DNA from: Verrucomicrobiota bacterium
GTDB lineage: Bacteria; Verrucomicrobiota; Verrucomicrobiia; Limisphaerales; JAEYXS01
DNA length: 6,126 nucleotides
Assembly: GCA_021156225.1 (NCBI GenBank)
Contig: JAJNBN010000234.1
Coordinates: 1 to 6,126 of the forward strand
Direction: 5' to 3'
Positions 1-5,212 of this stretch are shown here, piece by piece. The translations under genes and the position numbers were made by a program. Under the pieces are notes generated by a model. That model had not been told where the DNA came from, made no database searches, and saw only the letters and a list, made by a program, of their open reading frames with translations. Position 1 is the stretch's first letter; each line of letters begins with the position of its first letter.

Positions 1-44
1 TAAGATAATAAACAACCATGAATCACAAATCGTACACCTAATTT

Positions 45-1022
45 ATGCCAGCCGAACAAAACACCAATAGGGCGATGGTTTTGAATGGGCCCGATGCATT
101 CAAGATGGCTCAAGCCATTTATAATGCTGTAACCGAAAAAACGGAACGCCTAACGCGTATGTACGGCAATAACTGTCGTATTGAGTTTAACGACTTAAAG
201 CAATTACACGCCAAGCTGGAACAGATGTCCGCCCAATGGCAAGTTTTAAGCAGGAACTGTTCAATCGTTGTTCAGTATCTGGACGACAACAAGGAACAGT
301 TCAGCTCTTTTGAACGTTTCTCAATTTATGATGCCAGTAAAACATCGGCTACAGAAAGTGTCGTTATCGAGTACAATTTATTGATTGCTATTCCCGGAGT
401 AGAAAAGCCGCAACCGTATAAAATTTCGGTTCGGGCATTATCTCGCGTAGCCGCAATGGCCAAAATGGAAAATGAAATGGCTCCTCCGCCATTTTTTCGT
501 CTATTTAGCAACTATACGTTGATAGTTGAGATTGATTACGTTGATTATTCAGTTGCTAGGAACATGTTGTCCACATTTGATTCTTGGGTTGACGAAGTGG
601 AGTTAACCGAGAAGCCGATGGTTAGTGATTTTGTACAATCACGGTCGCATCATTTACCGTCTTTTTTCCGACTAATCATCATTATCTTTACAGCCATAGG
701 CTTCTACTATTCTGTCCCAGCCGTTTTGACGCTTAAAAGCACTTTCATCGAGGTTACCCAATATATCGTATTAGCATTCTCTGGGATATTTTTCTTTTCT
801 CACTTGGCTGTCATGTTGGGAAGTTGGATTGAAACCAGCGTGGATAACATATTTACACTGAGCTATATTCATCTTAACAAAGGTGATGAGCGACTTGTTA
901 AGGGTTTCGAAAAGAAGAATCGTTACAATTGTGTCAAGATTTTAGCGGGTTTTGCCATGCTGCTGATCGAAGCGGTAACTGTGAGTTACTTCAGTGAGCG
1001 ACTCATTAAACTTTTGATGTAA
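45..1022 (+). CDS. Hypothetical protein with three C-terminal membrane segments
   Basis: I do not recognise this 325-residue protein as a named family. Residues 1-200 are soluble and mixed alpha/beta, with a helical start (about 17-70) and beta-like stretches around 72-80, 104-118 and 157-168. Three hydrophobic segments follow at about 207-228, 239-259 and 296-316, so the C-terminal third is membrane-embedded and the large N-terminal part probably faces one side of the membrane. There is no signal peptide or catalytic motif I can name. The gene is clearly AT-richer than the rest of the window, with many AAA, TTA and ATT codons, which suggests acquisition by transfer. No good Shine-Dalgarno precedes ATG 45; ATG 75 is an alternative start. 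A seven-codon ORF at 18-41 ends just before it. It is a single gene with no same-strand partner in view; the downstream repeat island begins about 75 bp later. The ORF is intact and its reality is well supported; its function is unknown. Confidence 0.85.
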   Translation: MPAEQNTNRAMVLNGPDAFKMAQAIYNAVTEKTERLTRMYGNNCRIEFNDLKQLHAKLEQMSAQWQVLSRNCSIVVQYLDDNKEQFSSFERFSIYDASKTSATESVVIEYNLLIAIPGVEKPQPYKISVRALSRVAAMAKMENEMAPPPFFRLFSNYTLIVEIDYVDYSVARNMLSTFDSWVDEVELTEKPMVSDFVQSRSHHLPSFFRLIIIIFTAIGFYYSVPAVLTLKSTFIEVTQYIVLAFSGIFFFSHLAVMLGSWIETSVDNIFTLSYIHLNKGDERLVKGFEKKNRYNCVKILAGFAMLLIEAVTVSYFSERLIKLLM

Positions 1023-1024
1023 CC

Positions 1025-1049
1025 ATGCTTCGCCCTATCATCAAAGCAT
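1025..1049 (+). terminator. Weak possible terminator hairpin after the first gene
   Basis: A 6-bp stem (ATGCTT / AAGCAT) with a 13-base loop lies 3 bases after the stop codon and is followed by a T-rich run (aaatcttttctt). The stem is AT-rich and short, so an intrinsic terminator is possible but weakly supported. Confidence 0.25.
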
Positions 1050-1096
1050 AAATCTTTTCTTCCACCTCAAGACGCGAACACACTCCTTGTGCCCAC

Positions 1097-1280
1097 GTTG
1101 AAACCCATGCCTAGGAATCTTGGGTTCGTTGACGCGAACGGTTTTGGACCGCGACTGTGTCCGATAGGACCAGTCGCAGCGGGTCCGGTAAGGAGGTGCG
1201 CGTGTGAATTTTCCTGCGGGTTCCATTTTCCACGTGCTGCGGCTGGTTCCGCTGAGGCGGAACACAACCGCGATCCAAGA
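1097..1280 (+). repeat. Structured interspersed repeat, copy A
   Basis: This is the first of three same-direction copies of one repeat. The core from GTTGAAACC to GCGGAACAC (1097-1265) matches copy C at roughly 95% by eye. It contains a hairpin at 1151-1177, with arms GCGACTG-t-GTCC and GGAC-CAGTCGC around a GATA loop, and an end hairpin at 1246-1263, GTTCCGC / GCGGAAC with a TGAG loop. Similarity continues to about 1280 and then stops; the longer 3' part present in copies B and C is missing. Open frames across it differ between copies and look spurious. Confidence 0.9.
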
Positions 1281-1305
1281 GCAACAAATCGCGCCGGAAT
1301 GTTGC

Positions 1306-1662
1306 CTATGCTTGGCTTGGGGAACTTGGGGTAAGGGTTTGGAATTTTGGCAGCCACGTAGCGGGGAGTTCGTAGCCATCCCGACCGTAGACGCAATGGT
1401 GATGGACCTGCTCATGCCAGAGATGGCGTCCGTTCACGTAGCCGTTTCCGGGCAAGGATTCTTCTATGCGTCGTGACTCATCCGTGCCGAAAATCCACAT
1501 GTCGCAGCCGAGATCGATACTGTGTGATTCCCGCAGGAAGATAAGTTCCTCTCCCGCCGTAAAGATTTCGCCGAAATGGGTGAAAGCATGAAGCACCCGG
1601 ACGCGGTCGCCTTTATTCAGCCCGCATGGTTTATCAGGTGGCAGTTGAGGAACAACGTCCAT
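1306..1662 (-). CDS. Small hypothetical protein, possibly SH3-like (DUF3601-like)
   Basis: This 118-residue ORF lies on the minus strand between repeat copies A and B. It looks coding: residue composition is balanced, with spaced hydrophobic, acidic and aromatic positions, and codon choice is natural, unlike the Arg/Pro-rich shadow frames over the repeats. Residues 14-48 (GLNKGDRVRVLHAF, then GEIFTAGEELIF) have the look of a small beta-barrel in which a Gly-Asp turn is followed by strands. From memory this resembles the DUF3601 pattern of a GxxYxV strand, an F-x-D/H segment, and GE followed by a hydrophobic strand. Residues 76-104 are rich in His and Trp and could be a second small module. 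There is no signal peptide or membrane segment, so it is probably cytoplasmic. No Shine-Dalgarno is visible upstream. The last dozen residues (TPSSPSQA end) may be read-through close to repeat A. Function is unknown, and the family link is a guess. Confidence 0.6.
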   Translation of the reverse strand: MDVVPQLPPDKPCGLNKGDRVRVLHAFTHFGEIFTAGEELIFLRESHSIDLGCDMWIFGTDESRRIEESLPGNGYVNGRHLWHEQVHHHCVYGRDGYELPATWLPKFQTLTPSSPSQA

Positions 1663-1710
1663 GGACAGAGTCTAAAGGGTGAAGGCGACCTATCAAGGCC
1701 GGTTTGCTTG

Positions 1711-2025
1711 ATCGCGGGTGCCTGGGTTGGAACGCGTGCTTGGAATCTTGGGCCCGCTGACGCGAACGGTTTTGGACCGCGACTGTGTCCGATAGGTCCA
1801 GTCGCAGCGGGTCCGGTAAGGAGTGGCGCGGGTGAATTCTCCTGCGGGTTCTGTTTTCCACGTGCTGCGGCTGGTTCCGCTTGGGGCGGAACACAACCGC
1901 GGTCCAAGGAAGAGGAGTTTCAGGCGTCAGGTCGATGTGGGGATCTGGATGATGCAGGCTTCGACGGCGGCGCGCTGAGGACAGCGACGCCCTACCACAC
2001 CGGTGTTTTCCTACCGGGTGGAGCG
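1711..2025 (+). repeat. Structured interspersed repeat, copy B (long form)
   Basis: Copy B starts at ATCGCGGGTGC and includes the core (1726-1894) with the same hairpins as copies A and C. The internal hairpin is at 1779-1805; its right arm reads GGTCC instead of GGACC and is weaker. The end hairpin is at 1874-1892, GTTCCGC / GCGGAAC with a TTGGG loop. Beyond the core it continues, parallel to copy C, to CTACCGGGTGGAGCG at 2025. A short hairpin CGCTG-AGGA-CAGCG (1973-1986) sits at a point where copy C carries different hairpin sequence. It runs directly into the left arm of the 26-bp inverted repeat. Confidence 0.88.
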
Positions 2026-2163
2026 CGGGACTGTGTCCCGCAGGAAGGTTCGCAAAACACCCTACACTCTCGAACGACCAAGGATAGAGATGGATTCGCA
2101 GGGCGGGCATTTTAACATGCACTGTGACTTCGTGAGGTCCTGCGGGACACAGTCCCGCGCTCC
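2020..2163. repeat. Pair of 26-bp perfect inverted repeats, each arm a hairpin
   Basis: Bases 2020-2045 and 2138-2163 are exact reverse complements over 26 bases. Each arm is itself a hairpin: GCGGGAC-TGT-GTCCCGC on the left and GCGGGAC-ACA-GTCCCGC on the right. The 92 bases between them hold no convincing gene, and I see no flanking target-site duplication. The structure could be a small non-autonomous element, or two independent insertions of one hairpin module in opposite directions. Confidence 0.85.
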
Positions 2164-2172
2164 TTTTCTTTC

Positions 2173-2185
2173 GTCGCTATGCGAC
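2173..2185. repeat. Short hairpin module
   Basis: GTCGC-TAT-GCGAC forms a perfect 5-bp stem with a 3-base loop. It lies between the right 26-bp arm and repeat copy C and is part of the dense run of hairpins. No T-run follows, so it is not a clear terminator. Confidence 0.6.
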
Positions 2186-2205
2186 GGTGGGTTTCAATCG
2201 CGGGT

Positions 2206-2225
2206 GCATGGGTTGAAACCCATGC
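2206..2225. repeat. Perfect 9-bp hairpin at the edge of repeat C
   Basis: GCATGGGTT-GA-AACCCATGC is a perfect 9-bp inverted repeat with two central bases; in RNA the loop would open further. It straddles the start of the repeat core. Copy A retains only the right arm and copy B has a degenerate version, so the palindrome is complete only here. Confidence 0.7.
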
Positions 2226-2380
2226 CTAGGAATCTTGGGTTCGCTAACGCGAACGGTTTTGGACCGCGACTGTGTCCGATAGGACCAGTCGCAACGGGTC
2301 CGGTAAGGAGAGGCGCGGGTGAATTTTCCTGCGGGTTCCGTTTTCCACGTGCTGCGGCTGGTTCCGCTTGGGGCGGAACA

Positions 2381-2401
2381 CCCCGACCTATGGGTACGGG
2401 G
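2381..2401. repeat. 21-base hairpin insert 1 in copy C
   Basis: The arms are CCCCG-ACC and GGT-A-CGGGG. It lies between the core end (GCGGAACAC) and the CGCGGTCCAAGGA segment, where copy B has only two bases. It matches the hairpin at 2494-2514 at 18 of 21 positions, which suggests a mobile or duplicating hairpin module. Confidence 0.7.
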
Positions 2402-2493
2402 CGCGCAAGCCGCGGTCCAAGGAATGGGTTGCGTTTCAGGCGTCAGGCCGATGTGTGGACTTGGAGGATGCGGGCTTCGACGGCGGCCCGCTG

Positions 2494-2514
2494 CCCCGAC
2501 CTAACGGCACGGGG
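2494..2514. repeat. 21-base hairpin insert 2 in copy C
   Basis: The arms begin CCCCGACC and end GGCACGGGG; the outer CCCCG / CGGGG pairs are perfect. It occupies the slot that in copy B holds the CGCTG-AGGA-CAGCG loop and arm. It is the second occurrence of the module at 2381-2401, with differences mainly in the loop. Confidence 0.7.
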
Positions 2515-2669
2515 TTCAGGATCCCGCAGTCGCGGGTGGCCCTACCACGCCAGTGTTTTCCTACCGGTTGGAGCGTGGGTGGCGCTTGACGGTTTAGTTT
2601 TGCTGGAGGACCGTCGGTTATTGCCTGAAAGGTGCTTCGGCCGGGATGGCGCTTTTCAGGTGTGTGCCT

Positions 2670-3032
2670 ATGGAGTTCGCGAAATATTTGCTGAAGGTGC
2701 TGGGCGTAGTGGTGTTGACGGCCTGGCTGATCATGCTGGTGGGCGGAGTGTTGATCGGGGTGTGGCTGCCGGACATCGTCTTCGCGCCCCGCAAGACGTT
2801 GGCGAAAACGACGCTGGCGAACGGGCAGAGTTTTGAGGTGATCCAGTATTGGAATCGCAGCGACTTCTATTCGACGGAGTTGCATATCAAGACGCCGGAC
2901 GGGTTTGACCAAGTGGTGACGCTGGATGGTGATGATGCGAAGAGCTGGAGCGTGCCGATGCAGGTGGATGCGCCCGGGCGGGCGGTGACGGTGACCTTGG
3001 GCGGAGGCAGGATCAAAACGGTGCTCTACTAA
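2670..3032 (+). CDS. Small membrane-anchored hypothetical protein
   Basis: This is a 120-residue protein of no family I can name. A short, mildly basic N-terminus (MEFAKYLLK) leads into a long hydrophobic segment at about residues 8-35, which should act as an uncleaved signal anchor. The remaining 85 residues are polar and strand-rich (YWNRSDFYSTELHI, TPDGFDQVVTLDGDDAKSW, VTVTLGGGRIK), suggesting a small beta-sandwich-like domain outside the cytoplasmic membrane. I prefer ATG 2670 because the in-frame ATG 2646 only adds MALFRCVP and lies close to the repeat; an AGG about 10 bases before 2670 is a possible weak ribosome site. Codon use matches the GC-rich downstream genes, so this looks native. 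No terminator is evident after the stop. The neighbours give no functional clue. Coding is well supported; the role is unknown. Confidence 0.75.
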   Translation: MEFAKYLLKVLGVVVLTAWLIMLVGGVLIGVWLPDIVFAPRKTLAKTTLANGQSFEVIQYWNRSDFYSTELHIKTPDGFDQVVTLDGDDAKSWSVPMQVDAPGRAVTVTLGGGRIKTVLY

Positions 3033-3797
3033 AGGGGTGAAATCACCGACGTGAGGACGGTGTTTGGGAGCGCAAAACGGTTGAAAATGGAAAAATCTTC
3101 GCTTGGAAATTATTGGGGGAAAATGGGTTGGGAGAAATGTCGCTGTGGGATAATCAATTTCGGTTGTTTTGGTGTGGAAAAGTGGGAAACTGGAATCGCT
3201 GACAACTCGTTGTCGGTAAAGGACGGGTGAACGGAAGTTGGCGCTCAATCGGAGCGATAGGCAGCTTCCGGAAAATCCCAAGTCATCAAGCATGATGGTG
3301 CATTGTGTACGCGTGCGCGGTTATGTCCTGCGTTGGCGGGGAGGTGACGGTCCTTATGGAACCATTATGGAGATGGCCGAAGTTCGGCTTCCTAATGGGG
3401 GAAAGCAGGTTTTAGTGCCTCCTCTCCCTGGCCCTCTCCTCCAGCTCTCGCTGGAAGAGAGGGGAATGGAAGTCGTGTGCTTCGGCGGGAGTGGGCCGTG
3501 GTTGTCGTGGGGCCTTGACGAAAAGAGTCAGGGCATCGTCGGTTGCACCGATGGCCGCAGCGATGCCCCACCAGATCTCTTAGGATATGTGAGTGTGTCG
3601 GGCGTATGAATCAGGGTCCGTAAGCCGGAGGGTGAAGGGGACGTCGGTCGAGAATGGGACCGGGGAATCTCTAGTAGCCACTGCGGAACCGGCCGGGTTT
3701 TGAACTTACGCTCAATCTGAAGTCCCAATCGTAGGGATGGAGGAAACGATATCTCACAGGGGTCGGATGGTTTCATTGCTCTTTGACATAGTTCCTA
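3033..3797. other. Gene-poor intergenic region
   Basis: About 765 bp hold no ORF I would defend. A 123-codon frame at 3238-3609 reads through a palindromic hairpin, has low-complexity composition and lacks domain character. Small inverted repeats occur at 3201-3214 (GACAAC-tc-GTTGTC) and 3376-3388 (GCCGAA-g-TTCGGC), plus the larger hairpin at 3432-3463. A TTGACA at 3783-3788 resembles a -35 box, but I find no matching -10 box at the right distance. Confidence 0.6.
3432..3463. repeat. Two-part intergenic hairpin
   Basis: CCCTCTC pairs with GAGAGGG (7 bp), then after a 2x2 internal loop CCAGC pairs with GCTGG (5 bp) around a TCTC loop. The sequence is similar in style to the CCCTCTCCCTGGCCCTCTCC-type hairpins scattered between genes in many bacterial genomes. 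No T-run follows it. Confidence 0.75.
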
Positions 3798-3963
3798 GAG
3801 ACTGGCTGAAAAGCTGTCTTGAGGCCGTCTGCTGGTCTGGATTGGCCAGGGCGTTGTTGTGGCTCGGTCACGTATCTTTTATTTGATACGCGCCCTCGCC
3901 ACGCCTAGCCCTGACCCATCCATCCTGCGCAGCCGACCTCAAGCCATCTTTCCAGACAGTCTC
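3798..3963. mobile_element. 166-bp near-symmetrical palindrome, MITE-like or structured RNA
   Basis: Two 79-base arms (3798-3876 and 3885-3963) flank an 8-base loop, TTTTATTT. By hand alignment about 58 of 79 positions pair, including perfect ends (GAGACTG / CAGTCTC) and a perfect apex (CGTATC / GATACG). The first 35 outer positions have only six mismatches. There is no ORF inside. Exact arm symmetry, perfect termini and lack of coding fit a miniature non-autonomous inverted-repeat element; a long hairpin RNA is the alternative. I see no clear target-site duplication. It lies in the gene-poor region upstream of the TRAP operon. Confidence 0.65.
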
Positions 3964-4139
3964 CCTTCGTTGTGATGACGGAGGTTTGGAAGTGGCTGGC
4001 GAGGGTTTGGTCCGGTGAGGGTGGACTGGTTGCTAGAGTACCGCAGGACAGGAGGCAATCGCGTAGGAAACATAAGACGGATCAGACGGGAAGGCTGCTT
4101 CAGGGAACGGTTAATAAAACTCAAACTTGGGGAGGGGGA

Positions 4140-4175
4140 ATAGGTCTTATAGGACTGATAGGTCTTATGGGAAAC
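4140..4175 (+). repeat. Short 9-bp tandem repeat
   Basis: Consecutive 9-mers read ATAGGTCTT, ATAGGACTG, ATAGGTCTT and a decayed ATGGGAAAC. The first and third are identical. The array lies about 90-120 bp upstream of the TatT-like gene and makes the upstream open frame read as repeated Gly-Leu-Ile in one phase, which is a sign of non-coding repeat. The surrounding stretch 3964-4261 otherwise shows no gene. Confidence 0.65.
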
Positions 4176-4186
4176 ATCGAGTATCG

Positions 4187-4217
4187 AGCGATGGGGAGGG
4201 TGTTTTTGCCCATCGCT
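4187..4217 (+). promoter_or_regulatory. Hairpin in the region upstream of the TatT gene
   Basis: AGCGATGGG and CCCATCGCT form a perfect 9-bp stem with a 13-base loop, ending 44 bases before the ATG at 4262. GAGGG in the loop (4196-4200) could instead pair with CCCTC (4220-4224), which would disrupt the main stem. If it lies in the transcript it could be a leader structure; it might instead be an operator-like palindrome. There is no direct evidence for either role. Confidence 0.4.
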
Positions 4218-4261
4218 TTCCCTCTAGCCTACTCCGGCACGGGATGTTACAACGTCCGCCC

Positions 4262-5212
4262 ATGCATCGTCTGAAACGGAAACTGTTGCTGTGCGGGCTG
4301 CTGGCCATCGGGCTGGCGGCGGGCAATGGCTGTTCGGTGAAGAAGATGGCGATCAATAAATTGGGCGATGCGCTGGCGGGTGGCGGCACGACTTTTTCCA
4401 GCGATGAAGATCCGGAGCTGGTGAAGAGTGCGATCCCGTTCAGTCTCAAATTGATCGAGAGTCTGCTGGCGGAATCACCGAAGCATGAGGGGCTCTTGCT
4501 GGCGGCGGCGAGCGGGTTCACGCAATACGGTTACGCCTTCGTGCAGCAGGAGGCGGATGAGGTGGAGGAGGAGAATCTCACGCGGTCCCGGGAGTTGAAG
4601 GTGCGGGCGCAGAAGCTGTATCGACGGGCGCGGGACTACGGTGTGCGCGGGCTGGGGGTGCGGCATGCAGGCATCACGACCGCGTTGAGAGAAGACCCGA
4701 AGGCGGCGGTGCAGGTGCTGACGAAGAAGGATGTACCGTTGATGTATTGGACGGCGGCTTCGTGGGGTTCGCTGATCTCACAATCGAAAGATCAGCCGGA
4801 CATCGTCTCGCAGCAGCCGATCGTCGAAGCGTTGCTGGATCGCGCGCTGGAACTGGATGAGACGTATGAGGCGGGTGCGCTGCATTCGGCGATGATCTCG
4901 TACGAGCTTTCCCGGCAAGGTGCGGAGGGCAAACCGGCGGATCGGGCGCGGAAACATTTCGCGCGAGCCGTTGAATTGTCCAAGGGCCAGCAGGCGGGGC
5001 CTTACCTGTCACTCGCGGAAGGCGTGAGTTTGCAGGAGCAGAACGCGAAGGAATTCAAGGAACTCCTGGAAAAAGCGCTCGCGGTGAATGTGGATGCCAG
5101 GCCGGAATGGCGTTTGGCGAATCTCGTGATGCAACGCCGCGCCCGGTGGTTGCTGGAACATATGGATGACTTGATCATCCCGGAATTGCCCCCAACTGAT
5201 AAGAAGCCATGA
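4262..5212 (+). CDS. TatT-type TRAP-associated helical-repeat lipoprotein
   Basis: This 316-residue protein resembles the TRAP transporter TatT component family, whose studied member is Treponema pallidum Tp0956. TatT proteins are TPR-like helical lipoproteins that associate with the TRAP substrate-binding protein TatP in the periplasm. Features seen: a basic N-terminus (HRLKRK), a hydrophobic stretch at 8-21, and Cys24 as the likely lipidated residue. The lipobox is loose, since GNG rather than the usual Leu-containing triplet precedes the Cys. The family-like conserved part follows: KKMAINKLGDALAGGG (27-42), a DEDPELVKSAIPFSLKL segment (48-64), AESPKHEGLLLAAASGFTQY (70-89), and helical repeats through to about 300. 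The ATG at 4262 is chosen because longer in-frame starts would put a polar tail before the signal peptide. The gene overlaps the next by ATGA, so the two are probably co-translated. It is intact and of normal length; confidence in the family is high. Confidence 0.9.
   Translation: MHRLKRKLLLCGLLAIGLAAGNGCSVKKMAINKLGDALAGGGTTFSSDEDPELVKSAIPFSLKLIESLLAESPKHEGLLLAAASGFTQYGYAFVQQEADEVEEENLTRSRELKVRAQKLYRRARDYGVRGLGVRHAGITTALREDPKAAVQVLTKKDVPLMYWTAASWGSLISQSKDQPDIVSQQPIVEALLDRALELDETYEAGALHSAMISYELSRQGAEGKPADRARKHFARAVELSKGQQAGPYLSLAEGVSLQEQNAKEFKELLEKALAVNVDARPEWRLANLVMQRRARWLLEHMDDLIIPELPPTDKKP

Larger units (their letters stand above)
2198..2575 (+). repeat. Structured interspersed repeat, copy C (long form with insertions)
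   Basis: This is the longest of the three copies. Its core (2212-2381) is about 95% identical to copy A. It includes the bulged hairpin at 2266-2292 and the end hairpin at 2361-2379 (GTTCCGC-ttggg-GCGGAAC). The 3' extension is parallel to copy B up to CTACCGGTTGGAGCG at 2575. Compared with B it has two extra pieces, each containing a related 21-base hairpin. Long open frames that cross this copy on both strands are unsupported as genes. Confidence 0.9.

Noticed and set aside
1576..2122. Open frames of 160-180 codons over repeat B on both strands
   Set aside because: They exist because the repeat lacks stops in several frames; the same repeat gives different frames in copies A and C, so no protein is conserved.
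1097..2575. Integron cassette array with the repeats as attC sites
   Set aside because: The repeats have folded ends and flank a small gene, but I cannot find the paired GTTRRRY / RYYYAAC core sites, only one of the two intervals holds a gene, and no integrase is present.
1097..2575. CRISPR array
   Set aside because: Only three repeats, each over 170 bp, with unequal spacing of about 490-630 bp; this does not fit the CRISPR layout.
2003..2836. 277-codon plus-strand open frame
   Set aside because: It crosses the 26-bp inverted repeat arms and all of repeat C, is rich in Gly/Arg, and overlaps the better-supported small membrane protein in another frame.
2436..3293. 285-codon minus-strand open frame
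   Set aside because: It is antisense to the small membrane protein gene and repeat C; its His/Arg/Pro-rich composition is typical of a shadow frame in GC-rich DNA.
3238..3609. 123-codon plus-strand open frame
   Set aside because: It reads through the 3432-3463 hairpin, lacks domain character and has no credible ribosome site.
3783..3806. Promoter with TTGACA at 3783-3788
   Set aside because: No acceptable -10 hexamer lies 16-18 bases downstream, and the predicted start would fall inside the palindrome with no gene after it.
3972..4274. 100-codon open frame ahead of the TatT gene
   Set aside because: It runs through the 9-bp tandem repeat, giving a repeated Gly-Leu-Ile string, and overlaps the TatT start.
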